DNA from: Stratiolaelaps scimitus
Lineage: Eukaryota > Arthropoda > Arachnida > Mesostigmata > Laelapidae
NCBI GenBank assembly: GCA_019614645.1
Contig: JABWDB010000005.1
Span: 16,419,001 to 16,483,000, forward strand
Length of the DNA: 64,000 bases
Direction: 5' to 3'
Below are positions 36,801 through 49,600 of this stretch, in pieces. The notes below the pieces were generated by a model. The model was not told where the DNA came from. It saw nothing but the letters and a program-made list of their open reading frames with translations, and did not search any database. Numbering within the stretch: the first letter of the stretch is position 1; every line of letters begins with the position of its first letter. The position numbers and the translations under genes are program-made.

Positions 36801-38570
36801 TTGTACAAAAGAAAATAATGGCTTCTTACAGTATGTTATGATTATATAAAATGTTTTCTTCAAATATCACTATCACCGGCGCCGCCGGCGCCACCGTCGT
36901 TGTCATCACGTTGGTGTCATTCTACCAGAATTAGCTGTCATTTCCTCAGAGACCTGTTGCTTCGCCTTGACATTGAAGTGCCATCCCGACTCGTTAGCGT
37001 GTGACGGCGGCGCGTTCGCATTTGTCGCGAGGTCAAACCGGCTTCCGTTTCGACTTTGCCAAAAAAGGGGTTCTCACACGAGAGAGGCAATCTTTGTGTG
37101 TATGTATGTCGAAATTTCCTACACCTCGTTCTTGTTCTAGAGCATCGTGCCGGCAGCTGTCGTCACGGAAGAGCGATGTGATGAACAATATATTATATTT
37201 AGCAACATCAAGCGAATGCGTTGACATTTGACATCATCTGACAGTGGCGTCGTCGGTGAGCGTCCGGGTGAATTTCGACTGGAGACTATACCAATGTCAA
37301 AACCCTATGACGGATATCATCCCGGTCAGTAAATATTTACAAGCATGTAATAGCGTACACCGAATCACGAAGCGAAGCGCGCGCTCTCTCTGTCTCTCCC
37401 ATCAAACGAAGACTCTAGATATTGAATTTCAATCGTGAAATACACGAGCGTTAACAGATGAAATCATAATACAATCATATATATCCTCCTCGGGCTAGCT
37501 TGCGTGGCCATCGCGTGCAAGGATGTATGATAAATGGCTGATGAAGAGGCGTGCTATGACATCCGGTATAACTGCTGGGTCCAGTTGTCCAGCTGTACAC
37601 AGAAAGGATGTCAAATTTCGCGTGGTTTCTTCTCGCCTGATCATATCCTCTTCAGCTGCGCCACCTCTCCCTTGATTGATTTATTGGACGGGCTTCTCAC
37701 TGCTGATGATCGTTTTTGTAAGGTGACGACAACGGAGAAATACACGTCGACAATTGTCTCCACGCGGCCGAGAAGTCCAGCTATTCTGCATTTAGTGTTA
37801 TGCCTCGCATGCGCGCGAGGACTGCCCTGTTCTTGCTGCTATTTTAGCTACTATTTTATTTCTGACCGAAGCAGCCAGCCAGCCAGCCAGCCAGCTAGGC
37901 TCCGCCGCCTCTTGCCTCTGCCGATCTCGCAGGCACTACTTGATCTGACCTTATCAGCTTGTCAATTATTATCCTCAGATCTTCTTGTCTTCTCTGGAGT
38001 AATTCGTTTTCTTTTTATCGCTATGTCGGTCACGTGAACACTAACCCCAACCACCCCCCTCCACAACACACACACACACACGCGCGCGCAAATCTCACAC
38101 AGGGAGGAACCCCTTAATGTGTTGCACTTGTCCGTCACATTAATGACATTTCGATGGACGCGCAATGCTCGTCTTTCGACGAGCAGATGGATGCATGCCA
38201 TTGTACATGATGTATAATAGTATTGATGGCTAAAGCCGTGCACGACATTCATCATAATGACGGCGACGACGACGACGATGACGACGTGAGGTAGTCAACA
38301 GTAGAACCAAGGGTCGACAGAATCTAATGTCTTACGCTTTTCGGCAGCTACCACTATATGAGTAGTAGCCGCTCGGTGCGACGCGTACCAAGAGCCTTCA
38401 GCTCGCGCTGCTATACTCGTAAATGTCCGCCGTAAAGAAGTGAACATCGATCAATATTGTCGGAACAGACTTGGTGGGTGCCGTGCACCGGTGGAGAGCT
38501 AGGGACCGTAGGTATCGCGAGATTATGTCGAAGCGCGCAGCCATGGTGTTGGTCAGCTTAATGCGGCATT

Positions 38571-38602
<32 letters not shown>

Positions 38603-39659
38603 TGAGCATCACATGGCACTGCGCTTGCTGACAGTCAGTTCGCTGCTCGCCGCTTGTAGTGCTAAACTGATGATAGTTGATATAATACTTAGCTGCGGAA
38701 TCTCGATGTAGGAATGGATAAATCAGTTGACAGGGGCTGCGGGCAGCGGCCGCCCAGCTGAGGTCAGGAGGATACCTACATCAAAGACGTTCGAAGTTTC
38801 CGCTGCAGACGCCTTTCAGCCATCAAGTTGGTATACTATGTTGCTCTTTCTCGCTGTGTCTGATCGGTTCTCGTTCAATGATTACCCCTTGCAATTTGCT
38901 GTTCACTCTCTAAGAAAGACTTTCATCCCTTGGAGAAACGCTCCGCAAGGATTACACGTCGACGTCGTGAACGCCTACCGCTTACCGTTGACCGCAGAGG
39001 TAGAGCACCGCACAGGCTTTAGTTCCGGTTGTTTGAACTTGCGTCGGAGATAGCGACGCGACTATTTGACTATCGATTTCATGACGATAAGCGCACGCTT
39101 CGAGGAGTTCATCATTCTTCTTTTCCGTTGCAAGAGCCTTGGCTAAGTATCCACGATGATTCCATGGTGCAAGACTCGAATCGGTTCAGAATACGACGAT
39201 CCGTCTTCGCTCCGTAATGTCTTTTTATAAAAGTGTGGTGTAACCCAGATATAGCTACAACACAGAGATCAAGAACGCACAACGAAAGAGAATTCGCATA
39301 CAGCGCCGGCGGTAGCAGACAAGTGACAAACTCCGACGAAGGTGCGTCAATGATTGAAGGTATAAGCCTGATCCACTGCACCTAATCATATCACGAACGT
39401 GACACATTGGGGATAAGCAAACCCCGTGCCTGTAGCAAAGTTGACCTTATCATTATAGTATTATTATTATTGTTATAATTATTAATTTAGTATTTCTCGC
39501 CCTGTTCCAAAATGTACATACTAACGGCTTAATGGACGACAGGGATGCCTTGTCTTCCACAAGGAGGATATATTGTATTATCTTATTCTTACACCAGAAT
39601 CCATTCACCACTGGTTCCCTATGATGGTCGTGTCTTACTGCCGCGACTTTCTTGGCCCG

Positions 39660-39661
<2 letters not shown>

Positions 39662-39708
<47 letters not shown>
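39662..39708. repeat. (TA)n microsatellite
   Basis: An uninterrupted alternating T/A tract of about 47 nt. Confidence 0.95.
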
Positions 39709-39711
<3 letters not shown>

Positions 39712-40445
39712 CAGAAAGAGAGATATAGAAAGAGACAGCGACGCATCCAACTAGCCGCGCCGAAGTGCTGCCTGTTAGCGCGATACATATAGATCAGTAG
39801 CACTTACTCACTGTTCAATAGAGGGCGCGTGTGTTCGTTTATCAAATCCGCAAAGTCGTCTGTTGTGTGATCTTGATGATGGTGACTGACACAAAGATAT
39901 CTGTGTATGACGATGAGTTGATTTCATCTAATAGCGTCTGTCCGCGCAGCATTCTCTGCAGTGCGTGTGTGTTTGTATGCGCGTACACCATTTTCCTTCT
40001 CATCTACTACTGAAGTCGAAGCGACAGAGCGAGCAGAGGTGCCGTTATTGTCATATCATGATACCATGAACCCATTCCACGATCACTGCTACATCATTGC
40101 CAGAGAGCCTTCAGTTGACAGTGTCCGTTCAGATTTAACGGATGTCGCTTCCGTTTGTCTGAACGCACAATCGTCCTGCCGCCCGCCCATGCGTCCGTCC
40201 GCCGGCCAATGTATGCGTGTCCACTTTGGTCCTCGTTTCTTCTTGATTTATCTATCTGTCCGGCTTTCGTCCTCGCTTGCTTCTGCTCTACGCACTGCTC
40301 GAATCTGCATTATAGAACGCCATCGCCGAGATAGATGTATGATACTGCCGTAGGCGAAAAACAGGTAGATAAAAACAGAGGCTAAACGCGTACGGCCGTC
40401 ATTCGAAGGAACCGTCGAACGATACCAACGACAGAGAACAGAGGT

Positions 40446-40468
40446 GAGAGAGAGAGAGAGAGAGAGAG
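40446..40468. repeat. (GA)n microsatellite
   Basis: Alternating G/A tract of about 23 nt. Confidence 0.9.
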
Positions 40469-43400
40469 GAGACAGCTACCGCAACGATGATACATAGGGG
40501 AGGAAATCACTTCAAAATCTGCCATAAAAAATATCGAAAAAATAAAAAAATACAACAACGTGTTTCCCATCACCTGCGACGTCGCCATGATGTCGGCCAG
40601 CCCCGACGCAATGGCTGTACTGCCAGTGGCCCTGGTAGCCGTGGGGCTTGCTGTGTTACAACGGATCAACTCCTTTGCTGGACTCTGCCCGATTTCTTGC
40701 TGGCATTCTATCATGTAACAGATTATACATTATTCATTACTGTATTACGTCGCCGTCCGAGTCGACTGTCGACAGCTCGTGCTAGCTGTAAAACATTCGT
40801 AGAGAAGGTGCAGAAGAACTGCGCCAACGGTAGGAACAAGGATACCGATTGATACCGATGATTAGACAAAGATTCGGCGGAACAATGAAAATACGCGACG
40901 GGACAAATTGAAAAGTTAAAGTGGAAGGACGCCGAAATAGAAGAAATAGAGAAATCGCCAGCATTAACACCATTATTTGAGCGCGGTGTCATTTCAGTAT
41001 CGGACTTTTTGATGGGTCGGTTTACCTGTCCGGCTTTTGTCCTTTGTCCCTTCTGCCGAGTACTGAGGTTCGCTCAGAAGTGGAAATCCGCTTTGGTGCA
41101 TTGAGCGTAGCTCGCGGGTCTCTGCTGAACAGATTGGTGAGGTGTCTTAGTCTCTAGAAGATCTTGTGACGAGCAAGTGACGAGTGAGTTGATGGATCTT
41201 CCGTTTGTAGATGACGTTGGCCGGCCAAGGCTTTTAGCGGTCTTCGAAAACCGGGAAGGGAATGCCGCTGCGGTAAACGTGTCTGACCTGCCCCATTAAA
41301 GGATACTAGCGTGACTAAGAGTATAAACAGCGCCAATAGACTTCGAGTATTGAGCTGCGCCTAGGTTCCACTAGAAGAACAGCATAATTAATCTTAAATT
41401 AAAAGCGAACAAGGAAACTCGTATTGTCGTGGCTCACCTATCGTCACTGGAATTGTGCCAAACACACGCTGTATGAAAAATATGAGGCTAGTGACAATGT
41501 ACCGTAGCCTTCGATTGTAAAGTTTCAAAATTTGAATTCACCATCACAAACAATATGATTGCGTATGAGGATCGATCATAGTTGTCTCAAGTGCCGTAAT
41601 ACTACTGCTCCTTCCACCTATTGTTAGTTTTCAATTGTTACACGAATAAAAATTGAAGAACAAGTACTGAGCTCGACAGGAGCCGCTCTTCAATGACTAC
41701 ACCTCTCTGGTCTAAGCTGAATCGAACGTTTGCAGTATCGCTCCAGACGACGCAGCAGGTTAACAAGCAGCAACCAAAAAATGCTACAAGCATGCGAACA
41801 AAACGTCTCCGTAAGTGTCTAGTGAAAAGAGGTGGGAATTTTCGAAGGTTTTTATGGGAACGAATAGGCCCGCTGCATATTGGGCCCTTCGAGAGCTTTT
41901 TCTCTCGACGACTCCAATTTGAGACAGCGGCGATCCCAACGAATAGAAATAGAAACTCGGCGTTCACGTGTGATATTTGCGAATGACCCCAGTGACCTTC
42001 TGGTCACACACAAATCGAAACCATAACCAATCATCTGACATATTGATGGCTAGAGACGAGGGGTAGCACCTTGGATTACGACTTTACGATCTGAACTGAA
42101 GATGTGATCTACCATCTTCATCGTATATCCGTACTCGATACGATGATGACGTTGACCAATACGGGGATGTTTGATGAATGCATTCCTAGTTAGAAACTCT
42201 GTGCCAATATCTGTGAAATGGGTGCAGGTAAGCTTGATTTTTTTGCAAACAGACTGACTCCTGCCACTTCGTATTACACGCAAAGCGGATATTTCCAGGG
42301 CAGTTTTCAGAGCAGTGACGAATTGTATCGTCATACTTAGCACTTACAGACGAATTATTCGAAGTGACACCCTGAGAAAAAATGTATAATGAAATATGAC
42401 CATGACGCTCCTGTAACGTTATTTTATACCCCGCATATCCTCTTACCCCTCCTCCTCCTCCTCGTCTTGCCTTTGCCGAGGAGCAGAATTATGTAAGTAA
42501 CTACTCGGTCAGTTGGCCATTCAATCACATGGAGTGATCATGCCGTCACTGAGTGGTTTCTTACTATGTGACCGCATTCTATATATATATATATACGATG
42601 TTTTCGATCGGTGCGCGAACATCATCGGTGGCGTAGCAAAATTTCAGTCCGTTGCCCATAAGATCGACGTCACTCACGCCAGTTGTACACCGGTACCATC
42701 GGGGTGGTCACGCTCGCAGATTCGCAAATAGCGCTATCGGTTATAGCAATAGCTAGATCCGTCGTCTGTATTCTTACTTTAAATTAGTATGAGATCAGCT
42801 TCCTTTGTCATTATCAATGGCCACTACCACCGTGTCCTACTCCCGGATGATTCTCTATACTGCGTATGTCCTTCACATCGATGTAAGCCCAGATAAGGCA
42901 CACCATCGGGCAAGCGAGACAAAACGTCGATTGAGCAAACGAATACGCTCACACGAAGCTCACAATCATCTCAGCCTCTCGATACTCCCGTCAATGAGCG
43001 CTCGTTACGTTTGCGGGTGCGCCACTACCGTCGAGTGAGAACGATCACACTATGAGGACCCTGTATCAAACGAACGAGAGTTGACGACCACACATACGTA
43101 CACACACACGCACAGATCAATTGAACGAAGACACCTCGTCACAATTCCCTCGACAGATTTCGCTTTTTCTCTGCTTCTTTCCTTTATCTTTGTGCACCAT
43201 TCGCTGAAGCTGCTATTTGCTGGATCACATCTGCCTGTGTGGTGGTGTGTAGCGCGTTTATGATTCACCACGATGGCCTTTTTTTCATCAGGACCTGCTT
43301 CTTCTCCTGCTGCAATTGCTGTGGGATGCCTACAAGCGCATGAAGGCTCGTCGCCGTAGTCCTCGCCGAGGCATTGAAGCACACAGTGGTCCTCCCGTCT

Positions 43401-43560
43401 AGCTCCGTCCAGACGATACGACTTACCTCTTCGGATATCGATGGGAAATGAAGCCAGGGGCTCTACTTCGCGGCAGTATCGCACAAAAGATGATGCTGAT
43501 GATGATGTGAAGTGTGCTACAACACCTGTTGCTGCTATTGGAGTACTTTGTTGAAACGCT

Positions 43561-43567
43561 TTCTTTC

Positions 43568-43600
<33 letters not shown>
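43561..43600. repeat. (CT)n microsatellite
   Basis: A C/T tract of about 40 nt with two interruptions. It is a GA tract on the minus strand and a possible GAGA-factor-type site if the organism uses one. Confidence 0.9.
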
Positions 43601-46600
43601 GCCTCGCTCCTGTTTATTTCTCTATCTTCTCTATCGATGACTGTACAAAACAATGACAAAGACGCTACGTTCACACACACATTCATTCAAAATCTACTCA
43701 CCACAACACTGGGAACGGTATCAGCGGAAGGACGAAGGAAGACACTCACCGGTTCACGGGTGCACAGGATTCAAACCGGATTGAACGAACCGGCCACAGC
43801 AGAGGCCGGCCGAGATAATGAACGGATAATAAAATCAAACAACAACGACGCTTGTCTGTCGTCAACTGAGAGATTACGCGTCGATTCAAGCTGATCTCGA
43901 GGTGGGGAGATTCGCGAATGAGCAGCAGCATTCACAGTAGCATTGCTGCTATTACTGCTCCGTCAGCTACTGCCGTTGCTTCTGGAAGATCGAGCTATTG
44001 TGGACAATAAATTCATATATTCCAATTGGAATAATGGAGCTAGATAGTAAAATGATACTGATTCAATTTGAATCTGTGTGGCCCGGCCATCGTTTGTCGC
44101 TGGCTGACGATTTTGTCTGATATGACATTATGTATAGCTGGTATTAATGAGCTGTCAATTTACAACGAGTTGAATATCGACTGAAATAGATATTAATGGG
44201 GTGAGAGAAATTTACACACAGGTGCAATTATATACTGAATAATGCTGATGATACGTATGATATAGGACTAATCCGCAGAAGAGGCTGCTCACCGTACGGT
44301 TATTCGTCGTGCAGTCATCCGTGCTGGTCATCGTTCTATGAACATCTGCAACTAGTAGCATTGTTATCCTAACTGTTATAAGTATAGTAGCGTGTTGTCA
44401 TTTTGACCTTGCACGAAACGAATAGACGATCTGCTTGGAGATATTCATTTTGAGAAACTCCCAGCGCCGATTTCGATCTAGGCATCACGCGGTTCGAACG
44501 TTGTTGCTTCTGTTGTTTGCGGTTAGAGCTGACCGTTAACATATTGTAGGGCTGGGGCTTATTGGAAGCTGCACTACGGTGGCATCAATGAAGATAACTG
44601 TGATGCCAGGTATCGATGATGACTTACGGTGCTCGTCGTTCGTAAGTCACATTATTAATTCAGTGCTGCACTGTGGTTACCATATTTATATATTTAAGTA
44701 CACATTGTTCCCGTGCATTGCCGTCAGCTCAGTTTAGTCCGGGCTCCCGTTGCCCTGGTACGTTGTCAGCGCCTAACAGTGCAACGTTGTTTGGCCGTGC
44801 GCTGTTAGTGTAGCCCGCATTTACCTCGCCGTGGAGTGCCAAGCCAAGTCGGCGGCGGAGGCGGTAACGTTCAAGGTAGCAGTGCACGTCTCCACTTGGA
44901 GAGTGCGCTTGGCACGCCCTCTCATGGTCGGCGTGTGAACTGCTCATTCATGTGTTTGGTCTCTCCGAGAACGAACAGCTCTGTTGGCGGGAACATCTGT
45001 GGTGTGCTGTTGTTGTATGTGGATCCGTGTTTCTGTGGCCTGTGTGTACTACAATATTATTGTTTTCCCCTTGAACTCGTTAGAGGACAATTATTATTAC
45101 TATCAGCATCTTCATTCCTATTGTACACTGTTCGTCCATGACTATCTGATTGGTATGTGCATAGCGCGAACGCAGCCTGAACAGAGCCGATTTTGTTAAT
45201 TAGCAATCCAAAATTCGCGCTATCGTCGCGACGCACTCTAGAGGTGACGAAGATCCTATCATTATGTTCACCACAATCTCCTAGTATGACACACACAGGG
45301 TAGAAGTAACCAAAGGTATTTTTTCTTCCAGCTTCAGTTAACAAATCTCTCGCCTTAATAGCATTCGCGTCTGGCTCGCCCATGCGTCACTCGAACGAAA
45401 CAATGTCAATGGGCTCGCACAGTACGCGTCAGAGACTTCAGCCGGTCGAATCGTGGCGAACGAAGTGTCGTCCTGTCCCGTGAAGCTCCTCCGTTGATTG
45501 GAGAAACTGGATATGAATATCCGTCCCTGTTGCGACGTCCCTTTTGTTTCATTGCATACAGATTAGATATCTCGGGAGATTTGCGCAGGCTCGAGCTCCA
45601 CCAGACATGCTCGCGTTATCGATCGTCATCGATCGATGCCCGCATCAGACGTCACTCCGGCCCGAACGACACATCCGATAGCCGTGTGTGAGTGGTGGTG
45701 GTGGCGTGATTGCGCGCGTACACACTGCTTTCAATAGAGTGAAGCTTCTAGTTTTCCTCGTTCGTTCCGCATTCGAACAGAAGAGAAGATTGTCTAGCGA
45801 CGGGCAGAATTCAATTAGCGATAGAAAATAATATCTATCGATATAATGTCATTACGAATGATCTATCCGGCCGTTCGGATGCACAGGGACACGGACAAGT
45901 ATCGATGCATATAGACAATGACAAAGGGGACACGGGGAGCGTACAAAGATATTGATTTCAATGGTAGACAAACAGCTGCCCTATCGCACATTATCGATGG
46001 GGGCACAGCAGCCGCAGCAGCAACTGCTCGAGTACAAGAGAGACAGAGAGATGAAATAGAATTGAAGCCTGCTCTGTTATTCTGTGGTCGAATCGTTATC
46101 GTGAGCGGCAAAAAAAACACGATCCAGTTCAGTGCCGTAGCGAAATAACGCCAGCACCAGGCTAAAAGCAACGAGACGAAAATCGAGAGCACAAATACTA
46201 GCGATCATCCGAGCATTACTATCATCAGCATCAACGATGGCGTCGCCTTCGTCGTCACCTGGTCTCCCATTGTCCATCTAGCATGACTGTACGACGCGTT
46301 ATTCTTATCAGTATGATGATAATAATAATAATAATTATTATTATTATTATCAGCTCTACTGAAAGAGCAAATGAACGCTCCCACAAAGCACACGAGGTGG
46401 AAAGCGATACTAGCCCCTTGGTTGGTCTTCTTCACAGATACAAACAGGTGAACAGAACTGGCAGCAGCAGCAACAACAGCAAAGCCAAATTGAGTAGCCC
46501 CCGCGCGCATCGTTATCTCGTCGCATTATCAATGTCGCCGTGCGAAATGACAACACAAAAAAAAATAGGAACGGGGTAGAAAAAATCGAATTATCCAACA

Positions 46601-49600
46601 AAAAACGAATCAAGTTGGATTCGTTGAAGTACGACAAAAAAAAAATAAAGAAAAAAAAAGTGTCTGCCGACGATCGCGGCCGTCGTCATTGTCGTTGTCT
46701 GTGATGCAGATGGCGTTTGCTTGTTTGGTACCTTCACTCGTCGATCGGTTGGCGGCTCAATGACGGTCGCTGGTTGCGGTGGGTCTGGCACTGGTTGGCT
46801 GGCGAACGTCGGACGTAAGCTGTACTAAATACCCGCCACCTTGCTGTCGCTGTGCGAAATATGCATGAGCTTCGCCAATGTGTAAAGTACCTAGAATGGG
46901 TAGCTGACTCTGGGCTGTATTACGTATTGCAGGCTGCATACGTAAATGTACGGAGGCGTTCGCTCGGACTGATGCGTTTGACCACCGGCTGTTCTTCTCT
47001 ATCTAATCAGAAGCAGCAGAAGCTTTGAAAGCTGAGGCGGAAATTTCGGCGACTGTACCGGAGACCATTCGAGTGTTTAGCAGCTGCAATAAGTACAGTA
47101 CATTAAGTCTGCTTGGAGATGAGCGATTTGTGAGGAGCTGCTTGCAAAGCGGCCAGACTTAGCTATTTTAGGTAGCTAAATTTGAAGCGAATAACCGCTA
47201 TGTCGTTATTTATTTTAGTGATGATTAAACTCTGATGATTCCTCAGTCAATTCTTTCAACTGGACCTCATCCCACCTCATGGTCTGGGCCATAATCAAAT
47301 GAATTGTAACCTGCAGCGGTATTTGCCGGTCGGCCTAATCCGGTAACGTCGAAATGTCTACCCAAAACGTGTTTACGGCTATTGAACTCTGTATTGTGTA
47401 CACTCACTAATTCATTTTCATGTTTTCTCCAAAAGAGTTCTTCTCCGTTGACAGTTTAGCAATTAGTATTATTTATCAAACTTACATTATCTAAGAGCTG
47501 CTTCTTCTTCTTCATAATAATAAGAATAATACTTGAGGCAAATACCTTACAGACAAAACTGATAAAAAGGAGAAACTCTACTATATGATATAGCTGGTTA
47601 CGTATCAGACTGCCTCCAATGATGTTTGATCGGCTTGGCACAACAGATTGCTGCTTTCACCTCACAAAACTCAACGAGAGAAAACGATTCGGTGTGAACG
47701 AAGCTTCGAAAGCACTCGTTTATTAATGTGCGCCCTTAGTGCGTTGATGGTAGCGCGCGGGCGCTCGAAACGGAGACGAATCGGTGATTGGTGAGAATCA
47801 TTATTAATTCATTATCTCAGATAGACCAATAACTCGATTGGATCAAATGATACACTGGAAGGCCAACCACCGCATAGCCGCCTCTTCGTATCGTGGCTGC
47901 CTGACAGAAACTCAGAAATTCAGCCGGTAATTCCTTCTCGGTGGTCCCACGATACAAATGTCAATTCATCTGTCATCGAGTGGAGCCTGGGAACCTGTGA
48001 GTACCATAGACATTTTCACGATACGAACAGATAACACCTACAACCTGATTCTCGTTGTTCGTGAGCGTCAAGTCAAGTGATGGTAATGTGTTGTCGACGA
48101 TGGTGGTCAGTGGCATTAATATCGACATTTTTCATTAGTATCATCATTACTACTATTAGTATTGAGAAAGTAACCAGGGTTAGAAAATCAATCATCGGTT
48201 TTTGTGTTCGCAAGAAACGTCCAGTATCGCAGGCGTCATATCTGTGTTCGATAATTTATATCCAATAATGTTCGATTAACAATCAAGTTTTAAATAAACT
48301 CTACGAGTAGAATACGTCTTGTGGCTACAACACGAACAACGAACTGTGAAAAACGCTCCGCACGCCAACTTTCGCAGACCTGTACTGTGACTTTTGGAGA
48401 AACAGGACGAAGTTCGCTATTTTCCACCTTGTGACTTGACTCCAACCTTTGAATGGCTGACTTAAAGACATCCATGAGGGTTCTGCCCATATCTACAGGC
48501 TGATGTGTTTCATAGAACACAATCGTTAATCACCTCTCAAGCAAAGTAACTTCGGGGCAGACGAATCGAGAGCCATTCTCGCTATTTTTGCCGTCTGCCA
48601 TCGAATGTATTGAAATGTAATAAACAGTAGCCACAGCAGCAGCAGGAGGTTAGTAATAGTTAAAAGTTGATTGCACCCAAGAAGTGATCTGATCTTCCCT
48701 CAGCCTTCCCAGCTAATGATCACCGACGGCTATCGTACGTACACACAGATCCACGGCTGCTGCGATCAGCAGCAGCGGTGGCAGCACCCGACAACCATCG
48801 TCGATTCTCGTTGCGCCGCCGTTTCGAGCAGCAATCTAAAGCTTCATGTCATGTGACCTTGGCATCTCCTTCACCTTCGGCGGGCCGAAGTTTTTAGCTG
48901 TCCATGTTGGCATTTTGGCGGCTGTTGCTGCTGCTGCTGCTGTTACAGCCGTCGGGACCGCTGCTACCGCCGCTGCTGTCGGTGCAGTTGTTCGTGCTGC
49001 TGAATCTGGAAGGGGTCAAAGATCACTGTAGGTGTCAAACGTTCTCGGCCGGTCACTCAGCCCTCCAGGAGGCAATCAAACTTTCTGTCAAACGAGTACT
49101 GCCGCTGCCGCTGCCGCCACCGCCGCCGCCGTTGCGAATGATGACTTTGACGCTGAAGCTGTCTTCGACGCCGACATCGTTCACCTCCGCCTCCGCCTCC
49201 GTTGTCGTAGCGCTTCTGCGCGCAATTGTTGTCGTCACAGAAAAAAAAAACGCAGCTGCTCATGTGACAGCGCCTACGAGTCGGCAACGAACGTTTGAAT
49301 AGTAATCGCTGCTCGGCGCGGCAACCCCCAGCCCCTCCTGTATTTGTGGAATATCTATTTTCTTCAACACTTCATCTTGGCTATTTCGACTGTTTTTATT
49401 GTCAGCCAATAATTACCACGTGTACAATGCCAAGTTATGCTCGACGACAATAGGGATTAGTGGAATCGAAAATCCCTCCTGGTGTCGGCTCCTCGCAGTT
49501 CAGCGTGAGTTTGTTTGCACTGGAGCCTTTGTCGGCTGTTTGTATTTTTTGTTTGTTTGTTTAGTCAAACTTCGTCATGTACTATATGTATGTATATGTG

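Larger units (their letters stand above)
36801..43560. other. AT-rich non-coding DNA with simple repeats
   Basis: It holds a CAGC repeat (about 37868-37894), (GA)n tracts (38572-38592, 40446-40468) and a long (TA)n tract (39662-39708). A 167-codon frame at 37534-38037 has no domain and runs through the CAGC repeat. Weak minus-strand retroelement-like frames occur near 42050-42343. Confidence 0.4.

Noticed and set aside
37534..38037. 167-codon frame, Cys/Leu/Ser-rich
   Set aside because: It runs through a CAGC simple repeat, has no domain and no splice or promoter context.
48846..49302. Leu-run/Ala-run frames that look like a signal peptide
   Set aside because: The runs come from CTG/GCC simple repeats and change to Ala or Leu depending on frame. 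An in-frame stop interrupts one version.
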